Notes: a model not told the origin generated them from the letters alone. A stretch of DNA of 64,000 nt from Pseudolachnospira sp051055405 (GCF_051055405.1 NZ_CP167068.1:2976001-3040000); one strand, 5' to 3'; positions 7,916-16,422 are shown, counted from the first letter of the stretch. Numbers and translations: made by a program.

Positions 7916-10324
7916 TCACAGCCTTTCAAAACCTTTCTGCGTTCCGTAAGGGCCGTAACGGCGGGCCCTCTTGTTCCGTTTCCAACCCTTCACATTTAAA
8001 AGGATGTTGTTGATTTCCGCACTGTCGGACCGTTTCATGTATTTCGATTCACTGCCAAAGCATTCCGACCATATTTCTACCGCGCACACTTTTTCCCGCG
8101 GTATAACTACGACGCCGTCCGAAAGCTGCATGTTTCCGTTCCAGTACATCCGTCTTTCTCGCAAAGATAGGGAGTCCCAGTTTGAAGGAATTTCTTTCTC
8201 CAAAAATTCTCGGATAATTCCCTCCCTCCCGGATGTTTCCCGGTGGTCTTCCTGTTGCTCTGCCGCCATCTCTTCCAGTTCTTTCGGAAGAAATAGAGGT
8301 TCTCCCAAAGCCCAATAGGCATATGCTTCCGCCCATATCTGGTCTACCTCCCTCGGCAAATCCGCCCAAACGGACTTTTTCGCCGTGTGAATACCTACGT
8401 CCACCGGCCAAAACCGGCGGTTCCCCGTAGCGTCTTTTAAAAATTCCGCATCGTTGGACGTCCCGAAGAACACACAGCGCCGCGGATACTTGTCCGTCCG
8501 GCGTCCGTATGCCGCCCGGTAAATATCATCGGTCTTGCTCAAAAACTGTTTAATCACCTGGGTTTCCTGTTTGGTAAACGCCGTCAGTTCCCCGATCTCG
8601 TTAATCCATGTCCCCTGGATCAGCTCGGCGGCTTCCTTGCCCTCAAAGGTTGTAAGGGAGTCCGAAAACCAGTCCTTTCCCAAGATAGCTAAGAATGTGC
8701 TTTTTCCAATGCCCTGAGGCCCCACGAAGATCGGCATATAGTCGTATTTCACGCCTCCGGTGATCGCCCTTGCCACCGCAGCGCAAAGAGATTTCCGCAT
8801 GACGGCCCTAGTATAAGCACTGTCCTCCGCCCCTAGATAGTCCGCCAACAGCGTGTCCAGACGTTTTATTCCATCCCATTTAAGCCCTTGCAGATAACGT
8901 TTCACGTCGTTGATCCGGTTTTGGCTGCTTACGATCAGCAGAGCATTATCCAGCTTCTCCCTGCCGGTAATCCCGTAAAAAGTTTCTATGTACCGGTAAA
9001 ACCCGGCGTCGTCCGCGTCCTTCCAGCGGCGCTTCTCATCGCATTGATTCCATGGCACTTTTCCCAATATCATCCCGCAGCTTGCGAATTCGTCCGTTAC
9101 AATCTTTCCTTCCAGCAGAGGGTCATTTTCCAGTATCAGGACTACATTATTGATGGTCTTCTCGTACTTCCCATTTCCGTCCTTCGTAAGGCGGCTAAGC
9201 CAGCTTAAGTCATAATCCTCACCCACATCTTCCGGGGCCTCCGCCGGCGCGTGGAAAGCCTGCTGCGCGGTCTCAAAGCGTTCCTGAGCTATCCGATCGG
9301 ATACCGCCTTATCATCCATCGCAAGTCGACTCATAGCCATAAAGGACGGCAGTTTATTGACCGGAGTTCCCTCTTTGGCCTCTGCGTCCCGATCTCCATA
9401 CATATGCAGCCGGACCAGATCAAAGGCATTGACCAACTGCCCGGAGCAGGGATCCGTCGCGTGGTGGGAGTATAAAAACAAATCACCGTCGTATATTACA
9501 GCGCCGCCCACGGTAGAGCCGCCAGTATAAGTGTAACGCCCTGGCGTTGCCGTCTCCTCGTACATGCCGGGCAGAAACTTGTCCATGGCCTCGGTGACGG
9601 TATAGGTCCGGCAGAACGCTCCAATAATGCCTCTCTTAGCCGTCGGGTCTTCCTGTTTTGCCAACCGGCGGCGCTCGTCCGCGTCTACCCCAGGCACTTG
9701 CGGCCATTCGGATACGTTATGCCAGTCTCCGTACATCCCCAGCAAGCCGTCAACGCTGCAAAACGGGTTATCAAATACTTCAAATATGTATACGCTGTCC
9801 GCGCAGCAGCTGGGCCAGTACATCAGCCGGTGGACCTCAAACGTGGTCCGATCGCACAGTTCCATCCCGATCAAGGACGCCAGCTTGCGCGCTGCAGGCT
9901 CATACTCGTCTGCTGTGGCCATTCGGTCTAAAGGTACAATAACCCGCAGACGTGGCGCATACCCCGCGTGTTTCCGGGTACTATAGACCGCAGCCGCACA
10001 GCCAAGGCCGCCCACGCGGCGCAGGACATCTTCCGTCCCGCCCGTGGGTATATTGTCCAAATCCAGCGTGATCAGATCACGCCCTTCCACGCACTTTGGC
10101 TTCCGGCGGCCTCCCGCCAGCGTTCCGCCTACAAAGCCGCCCACGTCCTTTAACTCGTCCCGCTGTGGCTTCGGCAGTTTGAGGTATTCTTCTAAAGTCT
10201 CACGTCCCCGGATCGGCGTCTTCAGTTTTTCCACAAACTCGGACCAGAGGATCGTGCTGTTTTGCCACTGTATCGATTTTCGGCTTCCTGCCGTGCTGAT
10301 ATGCAGTTCTCGGTTATTCTGCAT
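7916..10324 (-). CDS. Phage primase/helicase with VirE (D5-like) ATPase domain
   Basis: This is an 802-residue replicative protein. The N-terminal part has the segment RDLITLDLDNIPTGG and a YSTRKHAGYAPRLRVIVPL stretch, typical of the AEP/BT4734-like primase region of these proteins. The C-terminal half is a VirE-type superfamily 3/AAA+ helicase with Walker A GPQGIGKST, Walker B-like WINEIGEL, and the sensor region RRCVFFGTSND followed by GNRRFWPVD. It should prime and unwind phage DNA together with the polymerase encoded 9 nt upstream. Length and domain order match clostridial phage homologues. Confidence 0.92.
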   Translation of the reverse strand: MQNNRELHISTAGSRKSIQWQNSTILWSEFVEKLKTPIRGRETLEEYLKLPKPQRDELKDVGGFVGGTLAGGRRKPKCVEGRDLITLDLDNIPTGGTEDVLRRVGGLGCAAAVYSTRKHAGYAPRLRVIVPLDRMATADEYEPAARKLASLIGMELCDRTTFEVHRLMYWPSCCADSVYIFEVFDNPFCSVDGLLGMYGDWHNVSEWPQVPGVDADERRRLAKQEDPTAKRGIIGAFCRTYTVTEAMDKFLPGMYEETATPGRYTYTGGSTVGGAVIYDGDLFLYSHHATDPCSGQLVNAFDLVRLHMYGDRDAEAKEGTPVNKLPSFMAMSRLAMDDKAVSDRIAQERFETAQQAFHAPAEAPEDVGEDYDLSWLSRLTKDGNGKYEKTINNVVLILENDPLLEGKIVTDEFASCGMILGKVPWNQCDEKRRWKDADDAGFYRYIETFYGITGREKLDNALLIVSSQNRINDVKRYLQGLKWDGIKRLDTLLADYLGAEDSAYTRAVMRKSLCAAVARAITGGVKYDYMPIFVGPQGIGKSTFLAILGKDWFSDSLTTFEGKEAAELIQGTWINEIGELTAFTKQETQVIKQFLSKTDDIYRAAYGRRTDKYPRRCVFFGTSNDAEFLKDATGNRRFWPVDVGIHTAKKSVWADLPREVDQIWAEAYAYWALGEPLFLPKELEEMAAEQQEDHRETSGREGIIREFLEKEIPSNWDSLSLRERRMYWNGNMQLSDGVVVIPREKVCAVEIWSECFGSESKYMKRSDSAEINNILLNVKGWKRNKRARRYGPYGTQKGFERL

Positions 10325-10333
10325 GTTGTCCTC

Positions 10334-12313
10334 CTAATCCTTCATGTAATAGTCGTTTTCAAACCCAGCTCCGCGCAAGACAAGTCCCGGCGCCCAAGGA
10401 ATCGGTTCTGCCATCTGATCACATATTTCATCCACCGTAACATCCATAGGGGCGTCGATAATCACTTCGTCGTGCACATGGAAGACGACCGGGAGACCGC
10501 GGGCCTCAATCCGGCGCAGAGTCTCTGCCAGGCAGTCCCGTGCGATGGCCTGCACCACATTTTCTGTCAGTTTTCCGCCATAGGTAGATTCCACTCCCCA
10601 TTTTTTGGACTGGCCGACTGCATAATAATGGACCGCCTGCCGTCCAAACCGATTTTCCTGTAAAAACGGTTTGGGGTAATAAAGCTTCCGGCCGCTGGGC
10701 AGCCGAATCGTTAAGAATGACTGACCGTAGACCACATCCCCTTCCAGGGCGAACGTGAGCAGTCCCCGGACGTCCTGCGGCTGTGCTGTCTGCAGCACGT
10801 CTACTGCCGCATTCCCTATCTGATACCACAATGCTTTAATATTAGGGTTTGCGGTCCTCCATCGTTCCACAATCTCCGGCAGCTCCGATTCTGGGATGCC
10901 CATGTTAAGAGCCCCCATTGCGATAAGCGCACTGGATCCTCCCTGGTATCCTAGGGCCAGCGTAGCCACTTTTCCTTTCTGCCGCAGGGAGTACTCTGGA
11001 TTTCCTTTGGCGATACGCTCCACCGGTACACCGAACATCTGAGAGGCGGTAGCCTCGTAAATCTTTCCGTGTGTGGCAAATACCTCATTTACCCAGGTCT
11101 CTCCCGCTAGCCAGGCAATCACACGAGCCTCTATAGCCGAAAAATCCGCTACAACAAACTTACGCCCCTCAGATGGGATAAAAGCTGTCCGAATCAGCTG
11201 GGAAAGAGTGTCTGGTACATTTCCGTAAATCGCCCGCAGACCAGTATAATTACGGGATTTTACAATCTTTCGGGCGTCTCCTAACGTTTTTAAATAGTTT
11301 CGGGGGAGATTTTGCATCTGGACCATTCGGCCGGCCCAGCGCCCGGTCCGGTTTGCACCGTAATATTGGGTCAAGCCCCGGATCCGGTCATCCTCGCACT
11401 TTGCGGTATCCATCGCCACATACTTCTTGATCGATGTCTTTCCCAGCTGCTGCCGAATCTCTAACATCCGTCGGACGTGCTCTGGCTGTTCCCGACCCAG
11501 AAGTTCCGCCACGGTGGCCTTTTGGACATTGGTGATTTCCTCATCTTCATCTGTTTCTTCGTTCAGCCACTGAAGCAGCTGTGCGGTGCTATTTGGATTC
11601 GCCAGCTGGCTGATCGCCATCGCCTCCTCTGTCAATGCCCGCCGGCTCTCTGTGTCGATGGCAAGAGCTCCGTTGATCAGCCCGGTATCCACTCGGACAC
11701 CGTAAGCATTCATCCCGACGGTCATCCGCCAGATCTCCTCCTCCTCGTCCGGCACCGGGAATGCCGTCAGCCGCCGGAGGATTTCTCTCTCCGTTATGAC
11801 ATCCTGCTTGCAGTAATCTTTAAACAAAGACCACCGGTCAAGATCATGCTGGGGTAAATTCCACGGCCGGCCTCCATTACTTTTTGTGGCCCGCGCCGGA
11901 ACACAGAAATAGCGGATTAAAGCTTTACCGATAGACATTTTTTGCTTATCCTGCGGCAGTCCAAGTGCCTTACCCGCCGCTTCCAGTCCAGCGGGATAGC
12001 CACAGTACATACCGTGGATCATCGTGCAGCGCCACTGTTTCAACGGGGCCTTATAGCCGGCCTGATTTAGGCAGTACCACTCAAAAGCAGCGTTATAGGC
12101 GTGTTTGATAACAGATGGATCCTGTAAAGCCTCAATCATCCAACCCGGCAGAGTCTCTCCCTGCGCCAAATCTATGATTTCCTCTGGCTCGTTATCTAAC
12201 TGATAGGCAAACAGTAGTACCTTGAAATCCGGGGATTGGGCGTACTTATATAGCCCGGCTTTCCCGATCGGTACGCTGCTGCGTGTTTCTATATCAATAC
12301 TCAGATGGTGCAT
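10334..12313 (-). CDS. Phage DNA polymerase, family A
   Basis: The protein has 659 residues. An N-terminal 3'-5' exonuclease domain opens with SIDIETRS (D6, E8 metal ligands) and has a later YCKQDVITE segment. The polymerase domain contains motif A VVADFSAIEARVIAW, the O-helix region RQKGKVATLALGYQGG with the catalytic Lys/Tyr pattern, and motif C VFHVHDEVIIDAP. It lacks a 5'-3' exonuclease, as usual in phage PolA. It lies in the replication operon with the primase/helicase and probably copies the phage genome. Confidence 0.95.
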   Translation of the reverse strand: MHHLSIDIETRSSVPIGKAGLYKYAQSPDFKVLLFAYQLDNEPEEIIDLAQGETLPGWMIEALQDPSVIKHAYNAAFEWYCLNQAGYKAPLKQWRCTMIHGMYCGYPAGLEAAGKALGLPQDKQKMSIGKALIRYFCVPARATKSNGGRPWNLPQHDLDRWSLFKDYCKQDVITEREILRRLTAFPVPDEEEEIWRMTVGMNAYGVRVDTGLINGALAIDTESRRALTEEAMAISQLANPNSTAQLLQWLNEETDEDEEITNVQKATVAELLGREQPEHVRRMLEIRQQLGKTSIKKYVAMDTAKCEDDRIRGLTQYYGANRTGRWAGRMVQMQNLPRNYLKTLGDARKIVKSRNYTGLRAIYGNVPDTLSQLIRTAFIPSEGRKFVVADFSAIEARVIAWLAGETWVNEVFATHGKIYEATASQMFGVPVERIAKGNPEYSLRQKGKVATLALGYQGGSSALIAMGALNMGIPESELPEIVERWRTANPNIKALWYQIGNAAVDVLQTAQPQDVRGLLTFALEGDVVYGQSFLTIRLPSGRKLYYPKPFLQENRFGRQAVHYYAVGQSKKWGVESTYGGKLTENVVQAIARDCLAETLRRIEARGLPVVFHVHDEVIIDAPMDVTVDEICDQMAEPIPWAPGLVLRGAGFENDYYMKD

Positions 12314-12361
12314 TATTCCACATCCTTTACAGAGCGGAGGGGCCGAAGCCCCTCCTTATCA

Positions 12362-12511
12362 TCAACAATCCTCAAGCGTGTACTGTATAGATTCCACGAC
12401 GGCGTTTTGGATACGTCTTTCGATATCCTCCGGCTCCGCGTCGTCCTCTACCAGCACGGATCCCGTTACCGTATTGCCGCCGGCGTATGCTTCATAGTAT
12501 GCAACTTTCAT
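12362..12511 (-). CDS. Small phage protein, 49 residues
   Basis: It starts at ATG 12511 with TAAGGAGCGC upstream, a strong ribosome site. The product begins MKVAYYEAYAGGNTVTGSVL and is acidic in the second half. It lies between the DUF2815 and polymerase genes in the same direction, so it is in the replication operon. No family recognised. Confidence 0.6.
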   Translation of the reverse strand: MKVAYYEAYAGGNTVTGSVLVEDDAEPEDIERRIQNAVVESIQYTLEDC

Positions 12512-12524
12512 GATTTCGCGCTCC

Positions 12525-13178
12525 TTATATCGGCTGTCCTGTAATCGGATTGATCTGCCCCGTGGGGCGATAATTAGCGGCTCCCGGTGTTGCGGGCATA
12601 GCCGCGCCATATTGAGGCGCAGCTGTCTGCGGTTGTGGGGCGCCAAAGGCCTGCGCGGCAGATACCGCCCCTCCGGCCAAGGGCTCTCCGTCCTCTAGTT
12701 TCTGGACCGGTCCCAATCCGCATCCGATTCCTTTCTTTCCCCCAAACGTATAAGGGTAGAAGGAGACATTTACACGCCCATACATGCCACTGTAGACCTC
12801 TGACTGGTTGATAATAGGGTTCCCCATTTTATCTACGACTTCGGGCGGGTAGTCCGCTTTCGAGCTCGCTGTAAACACCCAATGCCCTTTACACTCTGGT
12901 CCAAAAGGCAAACCGTCAGACGGACGGACGCCATCACCGTCATATACTGGCGTCGGGACGATCGGGGGGCATTGACCGCCCCACTTTTCAGTAGTACCTT
13001 TCTGCTTTGCTGCCTCGATTGCAGCATTGATCCGGGCCATGGTAGCTATATCGGTCTTCGGGACCAGTACCGTTGTCTGGTATTTCTCTTCCTGCCCGGC
13101 TTGATGGGCATATGGTTTAAAAAGATGTACATAAGACAGTCTTACTCTTCCGGTGGTTACATTCATCACGTTTTCCAT
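12525..13178 (-). CDS. DUF2815 family phage ssDNA-binding-like protein
   Basis: This 217-residue protein begins with the family's typical VTTGRVRLSYVHLFKPYA segment. It has an OB-fold-like beta core (QTTVLVPKTD, then GHWVFTASSKADYPPEVVD, then YSGMYGRVNVSFYPYTFGGKKGIGCGL) and a flexible C-terminal tail rich in Ala, Pro, Gln and Gly. DUF2815 proteins occur between DUF2800 and the DNA polymerase in Firmicutes phages and are thought to bind single-stranded DNA. The order here is the same. The disordered tail resembles the tails of SSB proteins. Confidence 0.88.
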   Translation of the reverse strand: MENVMNVTTGRVRLSYVHLFKPYAHQAGQEEKYQTTVLVPKTDIATMARINAAIEAAKQKGTTEKWGGQCPPIVPTPVYDGDGVRPSDGLPFGPECKGHWVFTASSKADYPPEVVDKMGNPIINQSEVYSGMYGRVNVSFYPYTFGGKKGIGCGLGPVQKLEDGEPLAGGAVSAAQAFGAPQPQTAAPQYGAAMPATPGAANYRPTGQINPITGQPI

Positions 13179-13191
13179 AATCGTTTTCCTT

Positions 13192-14370
13192 TCAGTCTTT
13201 AAATGCTTCTGCGGCCGTCACCTTATTGGAGATCGCCTCCCGTTTATCTGTATCCCTGGCCAGTGTTGGCTTTCCGGGATTTTTAACCACATAGTTTCCA
13301 GCTTTTAGATCAAATTCCTTTTTGCCTAGCACCTTTTCCAGCGCTGGCGGCGTCAACGGCTTCCGCTCCCACAAAATAGCATCGTCAATTCCACCCTCGC
13401 GCAATGCGTTAAAAGCTGTATCCAGATCAGCCCAATCACGGGATCCCCGGCCTTCTACTGCTTTCCAACCGGGCACTTCTTTTCCTGCCAGACATTCGGA
13501 CAACGCGCAGGCCTGCAGGTCTTTCAGCCACTTTGCGATATCCTCGCCCTGTGTCAAGTATTTACCCAGCTCTTCGTTGGTGATCAACGGCGGTTTTTTC
13601 CCGACGGCGAAAGCGAGTTCCACGTTGTTGTTCGCGCGGGCCCGACAGCGTCCACGAGCCCGGCAGTACCGGCAGGTCTTTTCGCTCGGGAAAAAGTCTC
13701 CTTTCCCCTCCCACGCAAGAGCCGCCCTTCTTTTTACATACTCCCCCCAAGCCAGAAGCTCCTTCAGCGAGCACAACCAATCGGATATCCCATCCGGTAA
13801 CCGCGGCTGGACAATACTCAGCCGGATCGTATCGATAGGGTACAGCATCTTACACATCTCATATGCCCCTAAGGCGTATAAGGACAACTGCGGGTTGCCC
13901 TCAGCCTCTACCCGCCCCTCAGGACTTTTACCATACTTAAAGTCGATAATATGCAGCGTACATCCGCTGATTAGGATACAGTCGGCAGTTCCAAAACTTT
14001 CCGGCACATACGCCGATAAATCCAGCTTATGTTCGATCTTAACTGTAGCTTTCTTGGGGAAAGCAAGGGCGGCCGCTTTCACGAAATCCAGGTATTCTTC
14101 TGTATATCTGTCCATCTCATCCGCCCAGCCATCACGCTTTTTCAGTCGGTTGATTGTGTTCGTCAACTTCCGGCGGTTGAATTCTTCTGTGTCAAAATAA
14201 TGCTGCAGCTTGGCTTCCGCCAGTTCATGGGCTAAGGTTCCCTCATCCGCCGCTTCTGACGGCTGATCCGGAAACTGTTCTTCCAGCCGGGCGCTTGGGG
14301 TACAGTCCATCCACCGATGCGCGCCCGACGCGCTCAAAACGGCATGTTCTCGCTCTTTATGATCGCTCAT
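13192..14370 (-). CDS. DUF2800 family phage nuclease (RecB/Cas4-like)
   Basis: The 392-residue protein starts MSDHKEREHAVLSASGAHRW, the DUF2800 signature (SxSGAxRWxxCxxSxxLE). The PD-(D/E)XK core shows FGTADCILISG and LHIIDFKYGK, with the D and D-x-K catalytic pattern. A cysteine cluster near residue 220-232 (CRYCRARGRC), with an upstream cysteine, could hold an iron-sulfur cluster as in Cas4 and AddB. It probably processes DNA ends for recombination with the DUF2815 protein. It overlaps the gene upstream by 4 nt. Confidence 0.9.
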   Translation of the reverse strand: MSDHKEREHAVLSASGAHRWMDCTPSARLEEQFPDQPSEAADEGTLAHELAEAKLQHYFDTEEFNRRKLTNTINRLKKRDGWADEMDRYTEEYLDFVKAAALAFPKKATVKIEHKLDLSAYVPESFGTADCILISGCTLHIIDFKYGKSPEGRVEAEGNPQLSLYALGAYEMCKMLYPIDTIRLSIVQPRLPDGISDWLCSLKELLAWGEYVKRRAALAWEGKGDFFPSEKTCRYCRARGRCRARANNNVELAFAVGKKPPLITNEELGKYLTQGEDIAKWLKDLQACALSECLAGKEVPGWKAVEGRGSRDWADLDTAFNALREGGIDDAILWERKPLTPPALEKVLGKKEFDLKAGNYVVKNPGKPTLARDTDKREAISNKVTAAEAFKD

Positions 14371-14774
14371 ATCTTCGCCCCCAGCTCCCGTAAGGCTGTT
14401 GCAAAGGCACCGTACTGCTCCTGAGGCAGCGCCGGAAGGCTGTCCACCCCGAACCGGGATAGGAGTTGAAGCAGGTAAGGCTGCCGCTCTGCGTCCATAA
14501 GCCCCATGCTGGCACGGGCCAGGTCGTCCATAGTATAGCTAGGCGCTGTTGTTTGCACAACGGGTGCCGGGTTTGGCGCTAAGGTTGGAGCTGGCGTTGT
14601 CGATGCTGGTGCCGGATTGGGTACAGGCGCCGGAACTGCCTGCTGCTGTACGGGTACTGGCTGAGAGACAACGGGCTGCGGGACCGGCATCGATGCAGTC
14701 TGCGGAGTCCCCAATAGTTCTTTGGCAAAAGCTTTAAGCTCTGTCAAGTCTTTAAATTCAATCGTGATTCCCAT
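14367..14774 (-). CDS. Phage protein with Pro/Ala-rich linker
   Basis: The product is 135 residues. A short N-terminal helix (MGITIEFKDLTELKAFAKEL) is followed by a low-complexity Pro/Ala/Val/Gln stretch (about residues 25-72), then a compact C-terminal helical domain (about 75-135). It is a regular neighbour of DUF2800 genes in clostridial phages. The domains at both ends suggest an adaptor tethering two partners, but no function is known. It overlaps the DUF2800 start by 4 nt. Confidence 0.7.
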   Translation of the reverse strand: MGITIEFKDLTELKAFAKELLGTPQTASMPVPQPVVSQPVPVQQQAVPAPVPNPAPASTTPAPTLAPNPAPVVQTTAPSYTMDDLARASMGLMDAERQPYLLQLLSRFGVDSLPALPQEQYGAFATALRELGAKI

Positions 14775-14841
14775 GGTTAAAATCCTCCTGATTTATTGTT
14801 GCAATCTCTTTTGATTCTTGTTATAATCCTAATGAGTTGTT

Positions 14842-15009
14842 TTACTTGCTGGCCTTCGATGTTCCCGCATCGGGGCCTTTTTCCGTTTCTAGCCGAACAA
14901 ATCCGGCGAGCACGGTAATTAACGCGTTCTGGGCCTCATTGGTTGAAACCTCGCCCAGCAGCTTAATGGTTGACTGCTTTAACACTCCAAGCCGTTCTCT
15001 TTCACTCAT
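14842..15009 (-). CDS. Small phage protein, 55 residues
   Basis: I placed the start at ATG 15009 (MSERERLGVLKQ), which has a GGGAGGTAC ribosome site; an upstream in-frame ATG lies inside the neighbouring gene. It is a helical, mixed-charge protein. It lies in the first part of the early operon. No family recognised. Confidence 0.6.
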   Translation of the reverse strand: MSERERLGVLKQSTIKLLGEVSTNEAQNALITVLAGFVRLETEKGPDAGTSKASK

Positions 15010-15026
15010 CTCTGTACCTCCCTTCT

Positions 15027-15206
15027 TCACGCTTTCCGGTAGTCTGCGCAGTACTGAGCGGCATCTTCGGGGTTGTCGAAAATATCCACCCAGATATCGC
15101 AGGTTCTTGTTTCTGTGCATCCTGATTCCTCTCCGTCTCGTGCTAGACGTACCTTTGCCACGATCTTACCGCTGTTAAAAATCTTCGCCTCTACTGCATA
15201 CTTCAT
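15027..15206 (-). CDS. Small phage protein, 59 residues
   Basis: It starts at ATG 15206, preceded by AGGAGG on the minus strand. The product (MKYAVEAKIFNSGKIVAKVR...) looks like a small alternating beta protein with a C-terminal helix containing EDAAQYCADY. It is a typical early-operon protein. Function unknown. Confidence 0.6.
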   Translation of the reverse strand: MKYAVEAKIFNSGKIVAKVRLARDGEESGCTETRTCDIWVDIFDNPEDAAQYCADYRKA

Positions 15207-15251
15207 TTTTACTTCCTCCTTTTATTTCTGGGCTTGTCCACTCTGCCGGTT

Positions 15252-15404
15252 TTACCCGGCCCCCTCTTTGGCTTTTTCCGTTTTTACCACACGGGTTACT
15301 GTAATTTCCATTCCGGTACGATCTCCGGCAACATCCGCCAAGGCCTGATAGATTTTTTTAGGGTCAAGCTCTCCGCGAACTATTACAGTATCTTTACATA
15401 CCAT
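15252..15404 (-). CDS. Small phage protein, 50 residues
   Basis: It starts at ATG 15404 with AGGAGGTGA about 7 nt upstream. The product begins MVCKDTVIVRGELDPKKIYQ and continues with a helix (IYQALADVAG) and a beta strand (MEITVTRVV). Spacing and direction place it in the early operon. Function unknown. Confidence 0.58.
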   Translation of the reverse strand: MVCKDTVIVRGELDPKKIYQALADVAGDRTGMEITVTRVVKTEKAKEGAG

Positions 15405-15458
15405 CTATTATCACCTCCTATTGATTTTATGAGATACGGGTTGTACAGGTTGACAACT

Positions 15459-15641
15459 CTATTCCGGGGCAATGGCGGTATCTCCGTTTTCTTCCGCCCT
15501 CATAAGGTCTTCCATGTCTTTTCGCGCCTTGAGGATTTGCATGTTACTCTTTAATATAGGGATGCTTTTGGGGTCCTCCTCAGATAAAAACTTCGCTATC
15601 TCGATCATTTCTTCGAGATCATTTTTTTCGGCCTCACTCAT
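15459..15641 (-). CDS. First gene of the lytic operon, 60-residue protein
   Basis: I took ATG 15641 (MSEAEKNDLEEM) because AGGTGAT lies just upstream and the leftward promoter at 15673-15701 ends in its leader; the longer frame to 15701 would begin inside the promoter. The protein is very acidic and helical. As the first gene under the lytic promoter it could be a Cro-like or antirepressor function, but it has no visible DNA-binding motif. Confidence 0.6.
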   Translation of the reverse strand: MSEAEKNDLEEMIEIAKFLSEEDPKSIPILKSNMQILKARKDMEDLMRAEENGDTAIAPE

Positions 15642-15658
15642 TCGATCACCTCCAAATC

Positions 15659-15762
15659 TTGTTGATAAACAAATTATATAACACGTATTCTTGTTTGTCA
15701 ATAAGATTTTTGCACTTTTTTCTTTTTTTCTTGTTGACTAACAACATTCCATATGTTATACT
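15659..15762. promoter_or_regulatory. Lysis/lysogeny switch: two divergent promoters and three operators
   Basis: Leftward promoter: -35 TTGACA (minus strand, 15701-15696), 17-nt spacer, -10 TATAAT (15678-15673). Rightward promoter: -35 TTGACT (15734-15739), 17-nt spacer, -10 TATACT (15757-15762). Three 14-bp operators of the form TTGTT-N4-AAYAA lie at 15659-15672, 15691-15704 and 15731-15744. The first adjoins the leftward -10, the second covers the leftward -35, and the third covers the rightward -35. The layout matches a lambda-like repressor switch. Confidence 0.85.
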
Positions 15763-15789
15763 AATAGCGAACTTATGAAGGAGGCTCTC

Positions 15790-16197
15790 ATGGAAATTTA
15801 CGAAAGGATTCAAGAATTAAGAAAAACGCTTGGCATGTCGCGTCGTGTTTTTGGCGAAAAATTAGGAGTGACCGAGAGCGTTATAGTAAATATAGAATTT
15901 GATAGATTGAAAAGACCTGACCAAAAGGAACCTATTTATCAGCTTATTTGCGAAAAATATCAGGTCAGCGAAGAATGGCTAAGATACGGAACTGGCGAAA
16001 TGTTTAAAAAGACATTGCCTATAGACGAGACGGCAGAATTGGTTTATGGTTTACTCAATGAGGACGACAATCCTTTTTTTGAAGTGATATTAGATATGAT
16101 CCGGACATACCGCGAACTTGATGAGCCGGCCAAAAAAACAATTAAGCAGTACTTTTGGGCGCTAAAGGAGCAGTTGCAAAATAAAAAGGAAGGTTAA
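15790..16197 (+). CDS. cI-like prophage repressor (XRE family, no peptidase domain)
   Basis: This is a 135-residue protein. I chose ATG 15790 because AAGGAGG ends 5 nt before it; the earlier in-frame ATG at 15775 lies inside that ribosome site. The N-terminal XRE helix-turn-helix (about residues 5-60) includes RIQELRKTLGMSRRVFGEKL and a YQVSEEWLRYG ending, common in clostridial phage repressors. The C-terminal 70 residues are helical and probably dimerise. There is no S24 peptidase domain, so RecA-stimulated self-cleavage is not expected. It should bind the three operators upstream, repress the lytic promoter and control its own. Confidence 0.9.
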   Translation: MEIYERIQELRKTLGMSRRVFGEKLGVTESVIVNIEFDRLKRPDQKEPIYQLICEKYQVSEEWLRYGTGEMFKKTLPIDETAELVYGLLNEDDNPFFEVILDMIRTYRELDEPAKKTIKQYFWALKEQLQNKKEG

Positions 16198-16322
16198 TCC
16201 CTTCCTCTTTGAGCGAAATAAAGCAAATACATGGTATATATTTGGACGATAAACCGCAAATCGCTTTGAGTTAATTTGATATCCATTTTATGTATTGCTG
16301 ATAAATAATCGTTAAAATCCAT
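16194..16322 (-). CDS. 42-residue SOS-controlled small protein, candidate antirepressor
   Basis: ATG 16322 follows AGGAGGG on the minus strand. The product starts MDFNDYLSAIHKMDIKLTQ, is helical throughout, and has an aromatic C-terminal half (YTMYLLYFAQ). Its stop codon overlaps the repressor's stop, so the two genes converge. A promoter (TTGCAT, 17 nt, TATTAT) lies upstream between two LexA boxes. A small LexA-controlled gene facing a non-cleavable repressor is the arrangement seen with phage antirepressors, but no homology can be claimed. Confidence 0.55.
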   Translation of the reverse strand: MDFNDYLSAIHKMDIKLTQSDLRFIVQIYTMYLLYFAQRGRD

Positions 16323-16344
16323 GCGGCGCCCTCCTTTGTTTTTA

Positions 16345-16422
16345 AAACATACGTTCGAAATCCCTTGTTATAATAATAGCATAATAATCAAGAGAATGCA
16401 ATATTTTCAAGAACATATGTTT
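16345..16422 (-). promoter_or_regulatory. SOS promoter with two LexA boxes
   Basis: Box 1 (16345-16357), read on the minus strand, is CGAACGTATGTTT. Box 2 (16411-16422) is GAACATATGTTT. Both fit the Firmicutes LexA consensus CGAACRNRYGTTYC with one or two mismatches. Between them, reading leftward, lie -35 TTGCAT (16401-16396), a 17-nt gap and -10 TATTAT (16378-16373). LexA bound to both would block this promoter until DNA damage. Confidence 0.6.

Noticed and set aside
13322..14200. Long rightward open frame of 292 codons
   Set aside because: It is antisense to the DUF2800 gene, lacks a ribosome site, and has the Ser/Arg/Pro-rich composition of a shadow frame.
15459..15701. Longer start for the first lytic-operon gene
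   Set aside because: It would begin inside the leftward promoter. ATG 15641 has the ribosome site.
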